Assembly: GCA_040226215.1 (NCBI GenBank)
Contig: JAVKFF010000012.1
Span: forward strand, 1 to 20,476
Length of the DNA stretch: 20,476 nucleotides
Origin: JAVKFF01 sp040226215
Lineage (GTDB): Bacteria; Pseudomonadota; Alphaproteobacteria; DSM-16000; Inquilinaceae
Direction: 5' to 3'
The notes under the pieces are model-generated. The model was not told the DNA's origin and made no database searches. It worked only from the letters and a program-made list of their open reading frames with translations. Positions 5,868-12,625 of this stretch are shown here, in pieces. Position numbers and translations under genes: made by a program. Within the stretch, counting starts at the first letter, position 1; the number at the start of each line of letters is the position of its first letter.

Positions 5868-7307
5868 ATGACGACCGGCCGCACACATGGCGAAGCCCCC
5901 AGGCAGCGCACAGGGCGCCTGCTTGCCGTGCTGATCGCGTTGATCGCCGGCGCGCTGCTGGCGTCGCTGCTGCCGTCGCCGTCACACGCGCAGGTCGGCA
6001 GCAACCGTTACGGTGCCATCGTCATCGATGCGACGAACGGCGAGGTGCTGTTTGAGGCGCACGCCGACCGGGTGCTGCACCCGGCCTCGATGACCAAGAT
6101 GATGACGCTGTACATGACCTTCCAGGCGCTGGAGGCGGGACGTCTGCGCCTCGACCAGTCGCTCAGCGTCTCGCGCCATGCCGACAGCCAGCCGCCCAGC
6201 CATCTGGCGCTGCCGGCCGGATCCACCATCCGGGTCGAGGATGCGATCTACGCGCTGGTCACCCGCTCGGCCAACGACGTCGCCGTGGTGCTGGCCGAGG
6301 CGATCGGCGGCACGGAGAGCCAGTTCGCCGAGATGATGACGGCCGAGGCGCGGCTGCTGGGCATGAGCCGGACGGTGTTCCGCAACGCCTCCGGCCTGCC
6401 GGACAACGCCCAGGTCTCCACCGCCCGCGACATCGCGCTGCTGGGTCAGGCTTTGCAGCGCGATTTCCCGCAATACTACCACTACTTCGCCACCGAGCGC
6501 TGGACCTACCACGGCACCACCTACCGCAACCACAACCGGCTGCTCGAGAGCTATCCGGGCATGGACGGCTTCAAGACCGGCTACATCCGCGCCTCGGGCT
6601 ACAACCTCGCCGCCTCGGCCGTGAACGGGCAGTTGCGCCTGATCGCGGTGATGTTCGGCGGCGAGAGCTCGGCCGAGCGCAACGATCACGTCGCCGACCT
6701 GCTGGACCGCGCCTTCGCCTCCGATCGCGGCCGCTACCTGATCGCCCATGGCAGCGTGCCCTTCTATCCGCCGCTGCCGGGTCGCCGGCCAGCCGAGATG
6801 CCGGTGTTGCTGGCCGCGGCCAACGCACCGGTCGCCAGTTCGGGCGTCGTCGGGATCGTCGGCGCCAGCGCGGCTGGCGCACCCTTCCCGCGGGCGATGG
6901 AGACCGTGCCCTATCCGGCGCGGCCGCCCACGCAGCGCCGCACCGACACGCCGGCCATCGTGCTGGTCGACACGGCCCCGCTCGACGCCCTGTTCGACGA
7001 GGTGGCGCAAGGCGACGGGGGGCCGGAAGCGGGACTCGAAGGCGATGCCTTCTCCGGCGTCTGGGCGATCCAGGTCGGCGCCTTCCGCGACAGTGAGGAG
7101 GGCATCGAGGCCCTGCGCACCGCGCTCGGCCGGGCGCCGCATTTCCTGACCGCGGCGGATCCCGCGATCCTCGAGGTGGCGACGGCGGAGGGTCCGCTCT
7201 ACCGAGCCCGCTTCGATGGCCTCGACGGCATCACCGCGCTCAGTGCCTGCACCGAGTTGACGGCGGCCGGCGGCGACTGCGTCACCATCGCGCCTCTGGG
7301 GCACTGA
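5868..7307 (+). CDS. Periplasmic D-alanyl-D-alanine carboxypeptidase with C-terminal SPOR domain
   Basis: This penicillin-binding protein of peptidase family S11 removes the terminal D-Ala from peptidoglycan stem peptides. The 479-residue product has a signal peptide (basic start, hydrophobic 18-34, probable cleavage after SHA near residue 41). The catalytic domain carries SMTK (74-77, nucleophile Ser74), SAN (134-136) and KTG (236-238). A Pro/Ala-rich linker follows (about 290-380). The last 85 residues (starting WAIQVGAFRDSEEGI) form a SPOR domain, which binds denuded glycan strands at the division septum. This architecture is common in alphaproteobacteria. The usual membrane-anchoring amphipathic helix of E. 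coli DacA is replaced by SPOR, so septal targeting is likely. The start ATG has only a poor ribosome site, but it places the basic n-region directly before the hydrophobic core. Confidence 0.93.
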   Translation: MTTGRTHGEAPRQRTGRLLAVLIALIAGALLASLLPSPSHAQVGSNRYGAIVIDATNGEVLFEAHADRVLHPASMTKMMTLYMTFQALEAGRLRLDQSLSVSRHADSQPPSHLALPAGSTIRVEDAIYALVTRSANDVAVVLAEAIGGTESQFAEMMTAEARLLGMSRTVFRNASGLPDNAQVSTARDIALLGQALQRDFPQYYHYFATERWTYHGTTYRNHNRLLESYPGMDGFKTGYIRASGYNLAASAVNGQLRLIAVMFGGESSAERNDHVADLLDRAFASDRGRYLIAHGSVPFYPPLPGRRPAEMPVLLAAANAPVASSGVVGIVGASAAGAPFPRAMETVPYPARPPTQRRTDTPAIVLVDTAPLDALFDEVAQGDGGPEAGLEGDAFSGVWAIQVGAFRDSEEGIEALRTALGRAPHFLTAADPAILEVATAEGPLYRARFDGLDGITALSACTELTAAGGDCVTIAPLGH

Positions 7308-7317
7308 CCGGACGTCC

Positions 7318-7379
7318 TAGACCCGATCACGGCTTGACGGAGTCGTCCTCGGCTCCGTCAAGGTATGTTCCGCTCTGGC
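7318..7379. repeat. Palindromic element overlapping the GNAT 3' end (family copy 3)
   Basis: The 10-bp stem is CTTGACGGAG (7333-7342) with CTCCGTCAAG (7353-7362). The left flank (TAGACCCGATCACGG) matches copy 1. The right arm matches copy 2 at about 21 of 24 positions (TCCGTCAAG-n-TATG-n-TCCGCTCT). On the minus strand it encodes the last 16 residues of the GNAT protein and its TGA stop. Confidence 0.8.
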
Positions 7380-7848
7380 CGAGCCGTTTCTCCAGATGCA
7401 CGATGGTGCGGTCCGGGTGGGTGGATTCCGTACCCGTCTCGACAAATCCCTGACGGCGATACCAGGCGCGGTTGTCGGTCATCAGCACGTTGGTGTGCAG
7501 GGTGATGCGGCCGCGCCCTTCGTCGCGCGCGCGGCGCTCGGCCAGCGCCATCATCCGGTTGCCGATACCCTGGCGGGCCCACACGGGATCGACGGCGATG
7601 GAGTAGATGAACAGCGCGTCCGGCGGCCATTCCATCACCAGGCAGGCGATCGGCGCGCCGCCCACCTCCGCCAGCCAGACCTCGCCGTCGCGGATATAGG
7701 GGGCGTAGTCCAGCATCATCGGAATCGGCGTGCGGCCGATGGTGGCGATGTGCTGGGTGTAGGCGGCGCGGTTGATCGCCAGGACCGCGTCGGCATCGGC
7801 CGCCTCGGCCCGGCGGAAGGTGAGCTTGTCGGTCATCATGGCAGGCAT
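7327..7848 (-). CDS. GNAT-family N-acetyltransferase
   Basis: The product is predicted to transfer an acetyl group from acetyl-CoA to an unknown small molecule or protein. The GNAT fold is seen as LTFRRAEAADADAVL (strand 1, helix 1), VWLAEVGGAPIACLVM (strands 2-3), LFIYSIAVDPVWARQGIGNRMM (motif A, pyrophosphate loop RQGIGN at 92-97) and NRAWYRRQGFVETGT (motif B). The natural end of such proteins is near HLEKRL (156); the following residues QSGTYLDG...DSVKP are encoded by palindromic element 3. No strong ribosome site marks the start. ATG at 7848 is the first of three close in-frame ATGs (7848, 7839, 7836); TTG at 7875 is possible. A competing frame with a good ribosome site at 7888 is not protein-like. 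Confidence 0.85.
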   Translation of the reverse strand: MPAMMTDKLTFRRAEAADADAVLAINRAAYTQHIATIGRTPIPMMLDYAPYIRDGEVWLAEVGGAPIACLVMEWPPDALFIYSIAVDPVWARQGIGNRMMALAERRARDEGRGRITLHTNVLMTDNRAWYRRQGFVETGTESTHPDRTIVHLEKRLGQSGTYLDGAEDDSVKP

Positions 7849-7929
7849 GGTGTGGAGGTGGCGGGTTTTGGGCAAGCCTCGCGTTCATTGCCCCCTTTCC
7901 GCCCGAATGGGCCGCCAGAGTACACGCCT

Positions 7930-8583
7930 ATGAACATCCTCCGTTACGCATGCGGCGTCGCGCTGGCCCTGACCGGCGCGGCGCCGTTCTTCTTCGCGAC
8001 GACCGATCGGGTCGAGGCGGAAGAAGTCTACGCCATCGAGATCGCCGGCGAGACCCTCGACCTGCCGGGTGCCTATATCTGGAACCGCGATCTGCGGCGG
8101 GACGGGCGGGTGTCCTCGATCAACCTGTTCATGGAGCTGCCGGACCTGTCGCCCCTGCCGGAGGCGGACGGCTCTGAGGCGGCACTGGGCGAGGGCTTCG
8201 GCCGGGTGATCTCGGTCAACCTGACCGATCTCGAATTCGACGGCACGCCGGCGGAACTGCTGCGCGAGGGCGACCAGCGGGGGCAGTGGAACGCCGAGAT
8301 CGTCGACATGGACCGCGACGGCATCCACCTGCTCTACGGCACCATCACCGATCCGAACCGCTGGTACGTCCTGGTCGAGGATGGCGCGGTCGACCTCCTG
8401 ATGAGCTGCCTGACCGACGATGAGGTGCCCTATCCGAGCTGCACCGCCCATGCCACGGCCTGGGACGCTGTCGCCGTCGTGATGGTCTTCGACCTGCAGC
8501 GCCTGCCCCATGCCGCCGAACTGCGCGACCGCGTGGTCGCCCGGCTGTCATCCTTCCGCCGGCCAGAGATCATCTCGCAATAA
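7930..8583 (+). CDS. Secreted protein of unknown function
   Basis: I do not recognise this 217-residue protein. A signal peptide is clear: a positive start (MNILRY), a hydrophobic stretch at 7-23 and a probable cleavage after VEA (residue 30). The mature part looks beta-rich, with alternating hydrophobic residues (LHLLYGTI, WYVLVEDGAVDLLM). Two cysteines, C160 and C171, in the pattern SCLTDDEVPYPSC could form a periplasmic disulfide. The C-terminus ends in a helix (LRDRVVARLSSFRR). It has no visible catalytic motif and is not obviously a paralogue of the protein at 8642. It is divergent from the GNAT gene, and a gap of 58 bp separates it from the next gene on the same strand. Confidence 0.8.
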   Translation: MNILRYACGVALALTGAAPFFFATTDRVEAEEVYAIEIAGETLDLPGAYIWNRDLRRDGRVSSINLFMELPDLSPLPEADGSEAALGEGFGRVISVNLTDLEFDGTPAELLREGDQRGQWNAEIVDMDRDGIHLLYGTITDPNRWYVLVEDGAVDLLMSCLTDDEVPYPSCTAHATAWDAVAVVMVFDLQRLPHAAELRDRVVARLSSFRRPEIISQ

Positions 8584-8608
8584 TCTGGCCGACCCGGGCC
8601 GCAGACTA

Positions 8609-8621
8609 TATACTTAAGTAT
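8609..8621 (+). promoter_or_regulatory. Possible -10 region with palindrome upstream of the secreted paralogue at 8642
   Basis: TATACT (8609-8614) resembles a -10 box and overlaps ATACTTAAGTAT (8610-8621), a perfect 12-bp palindrome in a GC-rich surround. The -35 region is not recognisable. The same TATACT hexamer occurs before the related gene at 11993. Confidence 0.3.
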
Positions 8622-8641
8622 TGGTCGACGGGGGAGGCGAG

Positions 8642-9262
8642 ATGCGGACTTGGGTGATCGGTGTGGCGTTTCTCGTCACGTCTTCGGCGATGGCTCAGAC
8701 ACTGGCCCTGGAAGTCGCGCTGGGCGCGCCGGACGCGCTCGCCTATCGCGGCAGCTTCGAACTCGACGCCGGGCGCGCCATCCTGCGGGGCAGCCTGATC
8801 CGCGGCGACGGCCACCAGCGCATCGATGCCTGGACGCCCGCCGGCCTGGTTACCGTAGTTTCCGCCTACGAGGCCGCGACGGCGACCATCATCGTCCCGG
8901 CGCGCCAGGCCTATCTCACGGTTCCGCTCGATACACCCGGACTTGCCGACTACTTCCCCGATCCGCGCGACCACAGCGAGGTCGCGATCTCCGGCGTCGA
9001 GGAGACGGACGAGATCGACGATGTCGAGGCGGAACGCCGGACGATCACTGGCGTCACGGCGGACGGCGTCGCCTACAGTGCCGAGGTCTGGACCTCGGGG
9101 GAGGGCGCCGTTCTCCTCGTCGAGGGGGCGACCGCCACCGGCGAGGAGTTCGAGTTCGAGCTGGAGGATTTCGAGCTCGCCGCACCGGCAAAGACCGCCT
9201 TCGATATCCCCGCCGGTTATTCCGAGGCGGCAAGCCTCGCCGCGCTCGGGATCGGCTTCTAG
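8642..9262 (+). CDS. Secreted beta-rich protein, paralogue A of a three-member local family
   Basis: This is a 206-residue protein of unknown function. The signal peptide is MRTWVIGVAFLVTSSAMA with probable cleavage after residue 18. The start is chosen for the strong GGGAGG site ahead of ATG; the frame upstream begins only with TTG. The C-terminal half (starting ERRTITGVTADG, then YSAEVWTSGEGAVLLVEG, then FELEDFELAAP and FDIPAGY) aligns with the proteins at 11993 and 12625. The layout, a secreted protein with an ITG..DG..Y.A.VW...GAV core and a terminal F.IP.GY, recalls the LolA/LolB-like or DUF4412-like fold. That fold call is inference. Residues 119-132 are strongly acidic. No catalytic motif is visible. 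Confidence 0.82.
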   Translation: MRTWVIGVAFLVTSSAMAQTLALEVALGAPDALAYRGSFELDAGRAILRGSLIRGDGHQRIDAWTPAGLVTVVSAYEAATATIIVPARQAYLTVPLDTPGLADYFPDPRDHSEVAISGVEETDEIDDVEAERRTITGVTADGVAYSAEVWTSGEGAVLLVEGATATGEEFEFELEDFELAAPAKTAFDIPAGYSEAASLAALGIGF

Positions 9263-9288
9263 GGCGTCATTGCACCGGCCGGGGCGGT

Positions 9289-10617
9289 TCAGCCGATCTC
9301 GTTGGCCTGGAAGACCTCGCGCAGAAAGGCGTGAGAGTCCTTCAGCGTGCGCCGGAGGGTGCGGCGGTCGACATGGACGGTGCCGAACCGCTTGGCGTAG
9401 CCCGCCGAGAGCTCGAAATTGTCGAGCAGGGACCAGGTGAGATAGCCGCCGACATTGGCGCCGTCGGCGATCGCCCGGGCCAGGTTCTCCAGATGGTCGC
9501 GGTAGAAGTCGATCCGCGCAGCGTCGCGCACCCGGCCATCGTCGTCCGGCCGGTCGTGGAAGGCCGCACCGTTGCCGGTGACGGTGACGGCCGGATTGCC
9601 GTACGCGTCCTTCAGCCGCATCAGCACCTCGTGGAGGCCCGTGCCGTCGATCTCCCAGCCCATCGCGGTCAGCTTGCGGTCGCCCGGCCGATGGTGGTCG
9701 AAAGCGATGCCGGCGGGGGTGTCGCGGTCGGAGCGGCAATAGGCGCGCGCGAAGTAGTTGAGGCCGATCCGGTCGAGCGGCTGGTGGATGGCGGCGAGAT
9801 CGCCATCCTCGACGCGCTCGCCCAGCCATTCGGCGATGCGCTCGGGATAGCGGCCCTTGAGGATCGGGTCGAGGAAGGCGCGGTTCCACAGGTCGTCGAA
9901 GATCTCCATCGCCTCCACGCAGCCATCCTCCTCCCGCTGCGGCCGCGCGGGCATCGGATTGAGGAGGATGCCGAGCGGCAGGCGCGGCGCCTCCACACGC
10001 AGGGTGGCGACGGCCAGGCCGTGCGCCAGGTTCTGGTGGTGCAGGGCTGACAGCATGTGGGCGCGGTCCGCGTGACCGGGCGCGTGCGCGCCCACCGCGT
10101 GGCCCTCCCACATCAGCGTCGCCGGTTCGTTCAGCGTCGCCGCCCAGGCCAGCCGGTCGCCGAGACGGCCGGCGACGATCGCCGCGTAGTCCCGGAAGCG
10201 GTAGCAGGTGTCGCGGCTCGACCAGCCGCCGCGATCTTCCAGCGGTTGCGGCATGTCCCAGTGGAACAGGCAGGCATAGGGCGCGATCCCGGCCTCCAGC
10301 AGGGCGTCGACCAGCCGGTCGTAGAAGTCGAGCCCCTTGCCGTTGGGCCGTCCGCGGCCGGCGGGCTGGACGCGCGGCCAGGCGATGGAGAAGCGGTAGG
10401 CGTTGGCGCCCCCCTCGCGCATCAGGCCGATATCCTCGCGCCAGCGGTGATAGTGGTCGCAGGCGATCCGGCCGCTTTCCGCGTCGGCGATGGCGCCGGG
10501 GCGGGCGCAGAAGGTGTCCCAGACCGAGAGGCCGCGATCGTCTTCCTTGACCGCCCCCTCCACCTGGTAGGCGGAGGTCGAGTAGCCCCAGCGGAAATCG
10601 CCTGGAAAACGCGCCAT
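9289..10617 (-). CDS. GH1 beta-glucosidase homologue lacking the catalytic nucleophile
   Basis: Glycoside hydrolase family 1 is a (beta/alpha)8 barrel that uses two glutamates. The 442-residue length and the whole fold are typical: FRWGYSTSAYQVEGA near the N-terminus (Q18), YRFSIAWPRV, LFHWDMPQPL (H119, W120), TLNEP (161-165, acid/base E164), GLNYFAR (Y288) and TWSLLDNFE (W395, E402). The nucleophile motif TENG reads T347-G348-N349-G350. Codon 348 is GGC (plus strand 9574-9576), two base changes from any Glu codon. The usual Trp of FEW is Leu403. No signal peptide is present, so it is cytosolic. It follows the FemAB-like gene by 7 bp, in one operon. By family knowledge a Gly nucleophile mutant cannot carry out normal retaining hydrolysis. 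It may be a lectin-like protein, a natural glycosynthase-like enzyme or a decaying gene, though no frameshift or stop is seen. Confidence 0.93.
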   Translation of the reverse strand: MARFPGDFRWGYSTSAYQVEGAVKEDDRGLSVWDTFCARPGAIADAESGRIACDHYHRWREDIGLMREGGANAYRFSIAWPRVQPAGRGRPNGKGLDFYDRLVDALLEAGIAPYACLFHWDMPQPLEDRGGWSSRDTCYRFRDYAAIVAGRLGDRLAWAATLNEPATLMWEGHAVGAHAPGHADRAHMLSALHHQNLAHGLAVATLRVEAPRLPLGILLNPMPARPQREEDGCVEAMEIFDDLWNRAFLDPILKGRYPERIAEWLGERVEDGDLAAIHQPLDRIGLNYFARAYCRSDRDTPAGIAFDHHRPGDRKLTAMGWEIDGTGLHEVLMRLKDAYGNPAVTVTGNGAAFHDRPDDDGRVRDAARIDFYRDHLENLARAIADGANVGGYLTWSLLDNFELSAGYAKRFGTVHVDRRTLRRTLKDSHAFLREVFQANEIG

Positions 10618-10624
10618 CGCCGGC

Positions 10625-11812
10625 CTAGCCGTCCTTCTTGAACGGGCCGGCGTCGGTGATCTCCTGGATCTCCCAGTCGACCATCTGGCCTTCGCGGGCC
10701 AGGAAGCGCTCGATGGCCTCGCGGAAGTTGGGGTCGCGGATCCAGTGGGCGGAATAGGTGCGGACCGGCAGATAGCCGCGCTGCACCTTGTGTTGGCCCT
10801 GGGCGCCGGCCTCGACGGTCTTCAGCCCGTGGGCGATGGCGTAGTCGATGGCCTGGTAGTAGCAGGCCTCGAAATGCAGAAAGCGGAAATGGGCGTCGCA
10901 GCCCCAGTTACGCCCGAAGATCGCCTCGTCGCCCACCAGGTTCAGTGCCCCGGCCACCCGGCGTCCCTCGTGGGAGGCCATGATCAGCACCGTGCGGTCG
11001 GCCAGCCGCTCGCCCAGCAGCGAGAAGAACGACCGAGTGAGATAGGGCACGCCCCATTTGCGCGAACCGGTGTCCATGTAGAAACGGTAGAAGTCGTCCC
11101 AGACATCCTCGGTCAGCGCCTCGCCGGTCAGCGCCTCGCAGACCACGCCGGACTCGCGCACCTTCTCGCGCTCCTTGCGGATGTTCTTGCGCTTGCGCGA
11201 GGCGAGATCGGCGAGGAAGTCGTCGAAGCTGCCATAGTCGCGATTGCGCCAGTGGTATTGCTGGCCGTAGCGGCCGAGCCACCCGGCCTCGGTCATCGCC
11301 CGCCATTCCTGCTCGGTGGGGAAGGTGACGTGCAGGCTGGAGAGCTGCGTCTGGCCGGCCACCTGCTCCAGGGCCTGGATCAGCGCGCGTTGCACGATGG
11401 GCGCGCCGGGACCGTCGCCCGCCAGCAGTCGCGGGCCGGTGACCGGCGTGAAGGGCACGGCCGATTGCAGCTTGGGATAGTACTGTCCGCCCGCCCGTTC
11501 ATAGGCATCGGCCCAGCCGTGGTCGAAGACGTATTCGCCATAGGAATGGCCCTTCACGTAGAGCGGCACGGCGCCGATCAGACTACCCGCCTCGTCCTCC
11601 AGCAGCAGGTGCTGGGGCAGCCAGCCGGCCTCGGCGTCGACGGAACCCGATTCCTCCAGGGCGGACAGAAAGCCATGGCAGACGAACGGGTTGGACGTCC
11701 CCGCCAACCGATCCCAGTCCGCCGCCGGCACCTGGTCGATCGAGCGGACAAGGCGCGCGGACAGCACGCCACCGCCATCGCCGTCGGGAAAGCCGTCGTT
11801 TCCGTCAGCCAT
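10625..11812 (-). CDS. FemAB-like GNAT-fold protein (COG3146, PF04339)
   Basis: This is a 395-residue member of the DUF482/FemAB-like family, built from two GNAT-like domains. The first domain includes PFVCHGFLSALEES and PVTGPRLL. A basic segment (RKRKNIRKEREKV, 207-219) leads into the second domain. The family signature near the C-terminus is present: FGRNWGC, HFEACYYQAIDYAIAHGL, EAGAQGQHKVQRGYLPV. Family function is not established; transfer of an amino acid or acyl group from a tRNA or CoA donor is the usual guess. No signal peptide is seen. The ATG at 11812 is the only good in-frame start, with a weak ribosome site. The downstream GH1 homologue starts 7 bp after its stop. Confidence 0.9.
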   Translation of the reverse strand: MADGNDGFPDGDGGGVLSARLVRSIDQVPAADWDRLAGTSNPFVCHGFLSALEESGSVDAEAGWLPQHLLLEDEAGSLIGAVPLYVKGHSYGEYVFDHGWADAYERAGGQYYPKLQSAVPFTPVTGPRLLAGDGPGAPIVQRALIQALEQVAGQTQLSSLHVTFPTEQEWRAMTEAGWLGRYGQQYHWRNRDYGSFDDFLADLASRKRKNIRKEREKVRESGVVCEALTGEALTEDVWDDFYRFYMDTGSRKWGVPYLTRSFFSLLGERLADRTVLIMASHEGRRVAGALNLVGDEAIFGRNWGCDAHFRFLHFEACYYQAIDYAIAHGLKTVEAGAQGQHKVQRGYLPVRTYSAHWIRDPNFREAIERFLAREGQMVDWEIQEITDAGPFKKDG

Positions 11813-11947
11813 TCATCCATTCCATCGTGCTCGGAACCGATACCCTCGCACGCGTGGCGTGGAAGGGGAACTCACCTCAGGACATGGTGTCGTCGCCAGG
11901 TGATCGGCAACCGGTGGCGGCGAGAATTCGCCTCACGCGTCGCCCTC

Positions 11948-11956
11948 TGATATACT
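11948..11956 (+). promoter_or_regulatory. Extended -10 promoter element before the paralogue pair
   Basis: TG-A-TATACT is an extended -10 (TGnTATACT) about 37 bp upstream of the ATG at 11993. No good -35 is present, which is usual for extended -10 promoters. The rest of the 180-bp divergent gap holds nothing I recognise. Confidence 0.45.
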
Positions 11957-11992
11957 ACTTTGGTCTATGGTCAGATGAGGGGGGGCGGACCC

Positions 11993-12625
11993 ATGTGCGC
12001 GCTGTTGCCGGCCAGGTGGTTGGGTACCGTCGTTTCGGGTGTCATGGTCTCGGGCGTGATGGCCTCGGGCATGATGTCCTCGGGCGTGGCCGCCTATACC
12101 ATCGGCATCGAGGCATATCTTGGTTTCGATGACATCTCCTATTCAGGACAGGCGGTCTACAACAATGGCGTGAGCACCTATGCGGGGCCGATCTACCGGA
12201 CCGCTGGGCGGCAGCGGGTCGACTATTTCTGGCAGGGGCGCGATGTCTCGGCCGTCGCCGACCTCCGGACGCAAGAGGTTTTCGCGCTCGACGTCTTCGG
12301 CATGCACCAGACCTTCGCCTTCTCCGACCCCTACCTCCAGCGCATCTTCCCGATCGTCAGCCATTTCCCGTCCTTCGCCGCGGAGGACACGGGCGAGCGG
12401 GAGACGGTGAACGGTGTCGAGACGACGCGCTATGCGATCAGCGGCGTTGGACATGACGATCAGGCCTTCAACGGCGCGGTCTGGGTGGCGGCGAGCGGAG
12501 CGGTGATCATGGCGCGGATCGACTATGGCGCGCTGGACGTCACTTTCGATCTCTACGACTACCGGGTCGGCCCGCAGGACCCGGCGCTCTTCACCCTGTC
12601 GCCGGCCGAGGACCAGCCGATCTGA
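11993..12625 (+). CDS. Secreted beta-rich protein, paralogue B
   Basis: This is a 210-residue protein of unknown function. The N-terminus is an unusual signal peptide: MCALLPARWLG followed by a pentapeptide repeat (SGVMV, SGVMA, SGMMS, SGVAA) that forms the hydrophobic core, with probable cleavage after Ala34. The mature protein begins YTIGIEAYLGFDDISYSGQ. Shared blocks with the next gene are VNGVETT (139-145), an AVW...SGAV strand (162-171) and DLYDYRVGPQDPALFTL (186-202). The ATG at 11993 is chosen because AGGGGGGGCGG lies just upstream; in-frame ATG 11975 and TTG 11960 are earlier but place charged residues oddly. Its TGA overlaps the next ATG by one base. Fold and function are as uncertain as for the protein at 8642. 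Confidence 0.82.
   Translation: MCALLPARWLGTVVSGVMVSGVMASGMMSSGVAAYTIGIEAYLGFDDISYSGQAVYNNGVSTYAGPIYRTAGRQRVDYFWQGRDVSAVADLRTQEVFALDVFGMHQTFAFSDPYLQRIFPIVSHFPSFAAEDTGERETVNGVETTRYAISGVGHDDQAFNGAVWVAASGAVIMARIDYGALDVTFDLYDYRVGPQDPALFTLSPAEDQPI
12035..12094 (+). repeat. Tandem 15-bp repeat within a signal peptide
   Basis: Four 15-bp units begin at 12035, 12050, 12065 and 12080, each starting TCGGG (first unit TCGGGTGTCATGGTC). The fourth is the most diverged. They encode SGVMV-SGVMA-SGMMS-SGVAA and make up the hydrophobic core of the secretion signal. The DNA similarity is high enough to suggest recent slippage expansion. Confidence 0.85.

Noticed and set aside
5593..5985. Minus-strand frames opposite the carboxypeptidase N-terminus
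   Set aside because: They overlap the ArsR operator and the signal peptide region antisense, and their residues are not protein-like.
7358..7888. 176-codon minus-strand frame with a good ribosome site before the GNAT gene
   Set aside because: The ribosome site is real-looking, but the translation is a frame-shifted Arg/His/Pro-rich shadow of the GNAT protein.
8606..10111. 501-codon minus-strand frame across the secreted protein and GH1 genes
   Set aside because: Its first part is the GH1 gene in the wrong frame and its second part is antisense to the gene at 8642.
9289..10617. GH1 gene considered as a pseudogene
   Set aside because: The reading frame is full length with no stop or frameshift and all other active-site residues are kept, so it is listed as a complete CDS with one changed catalytic residue.
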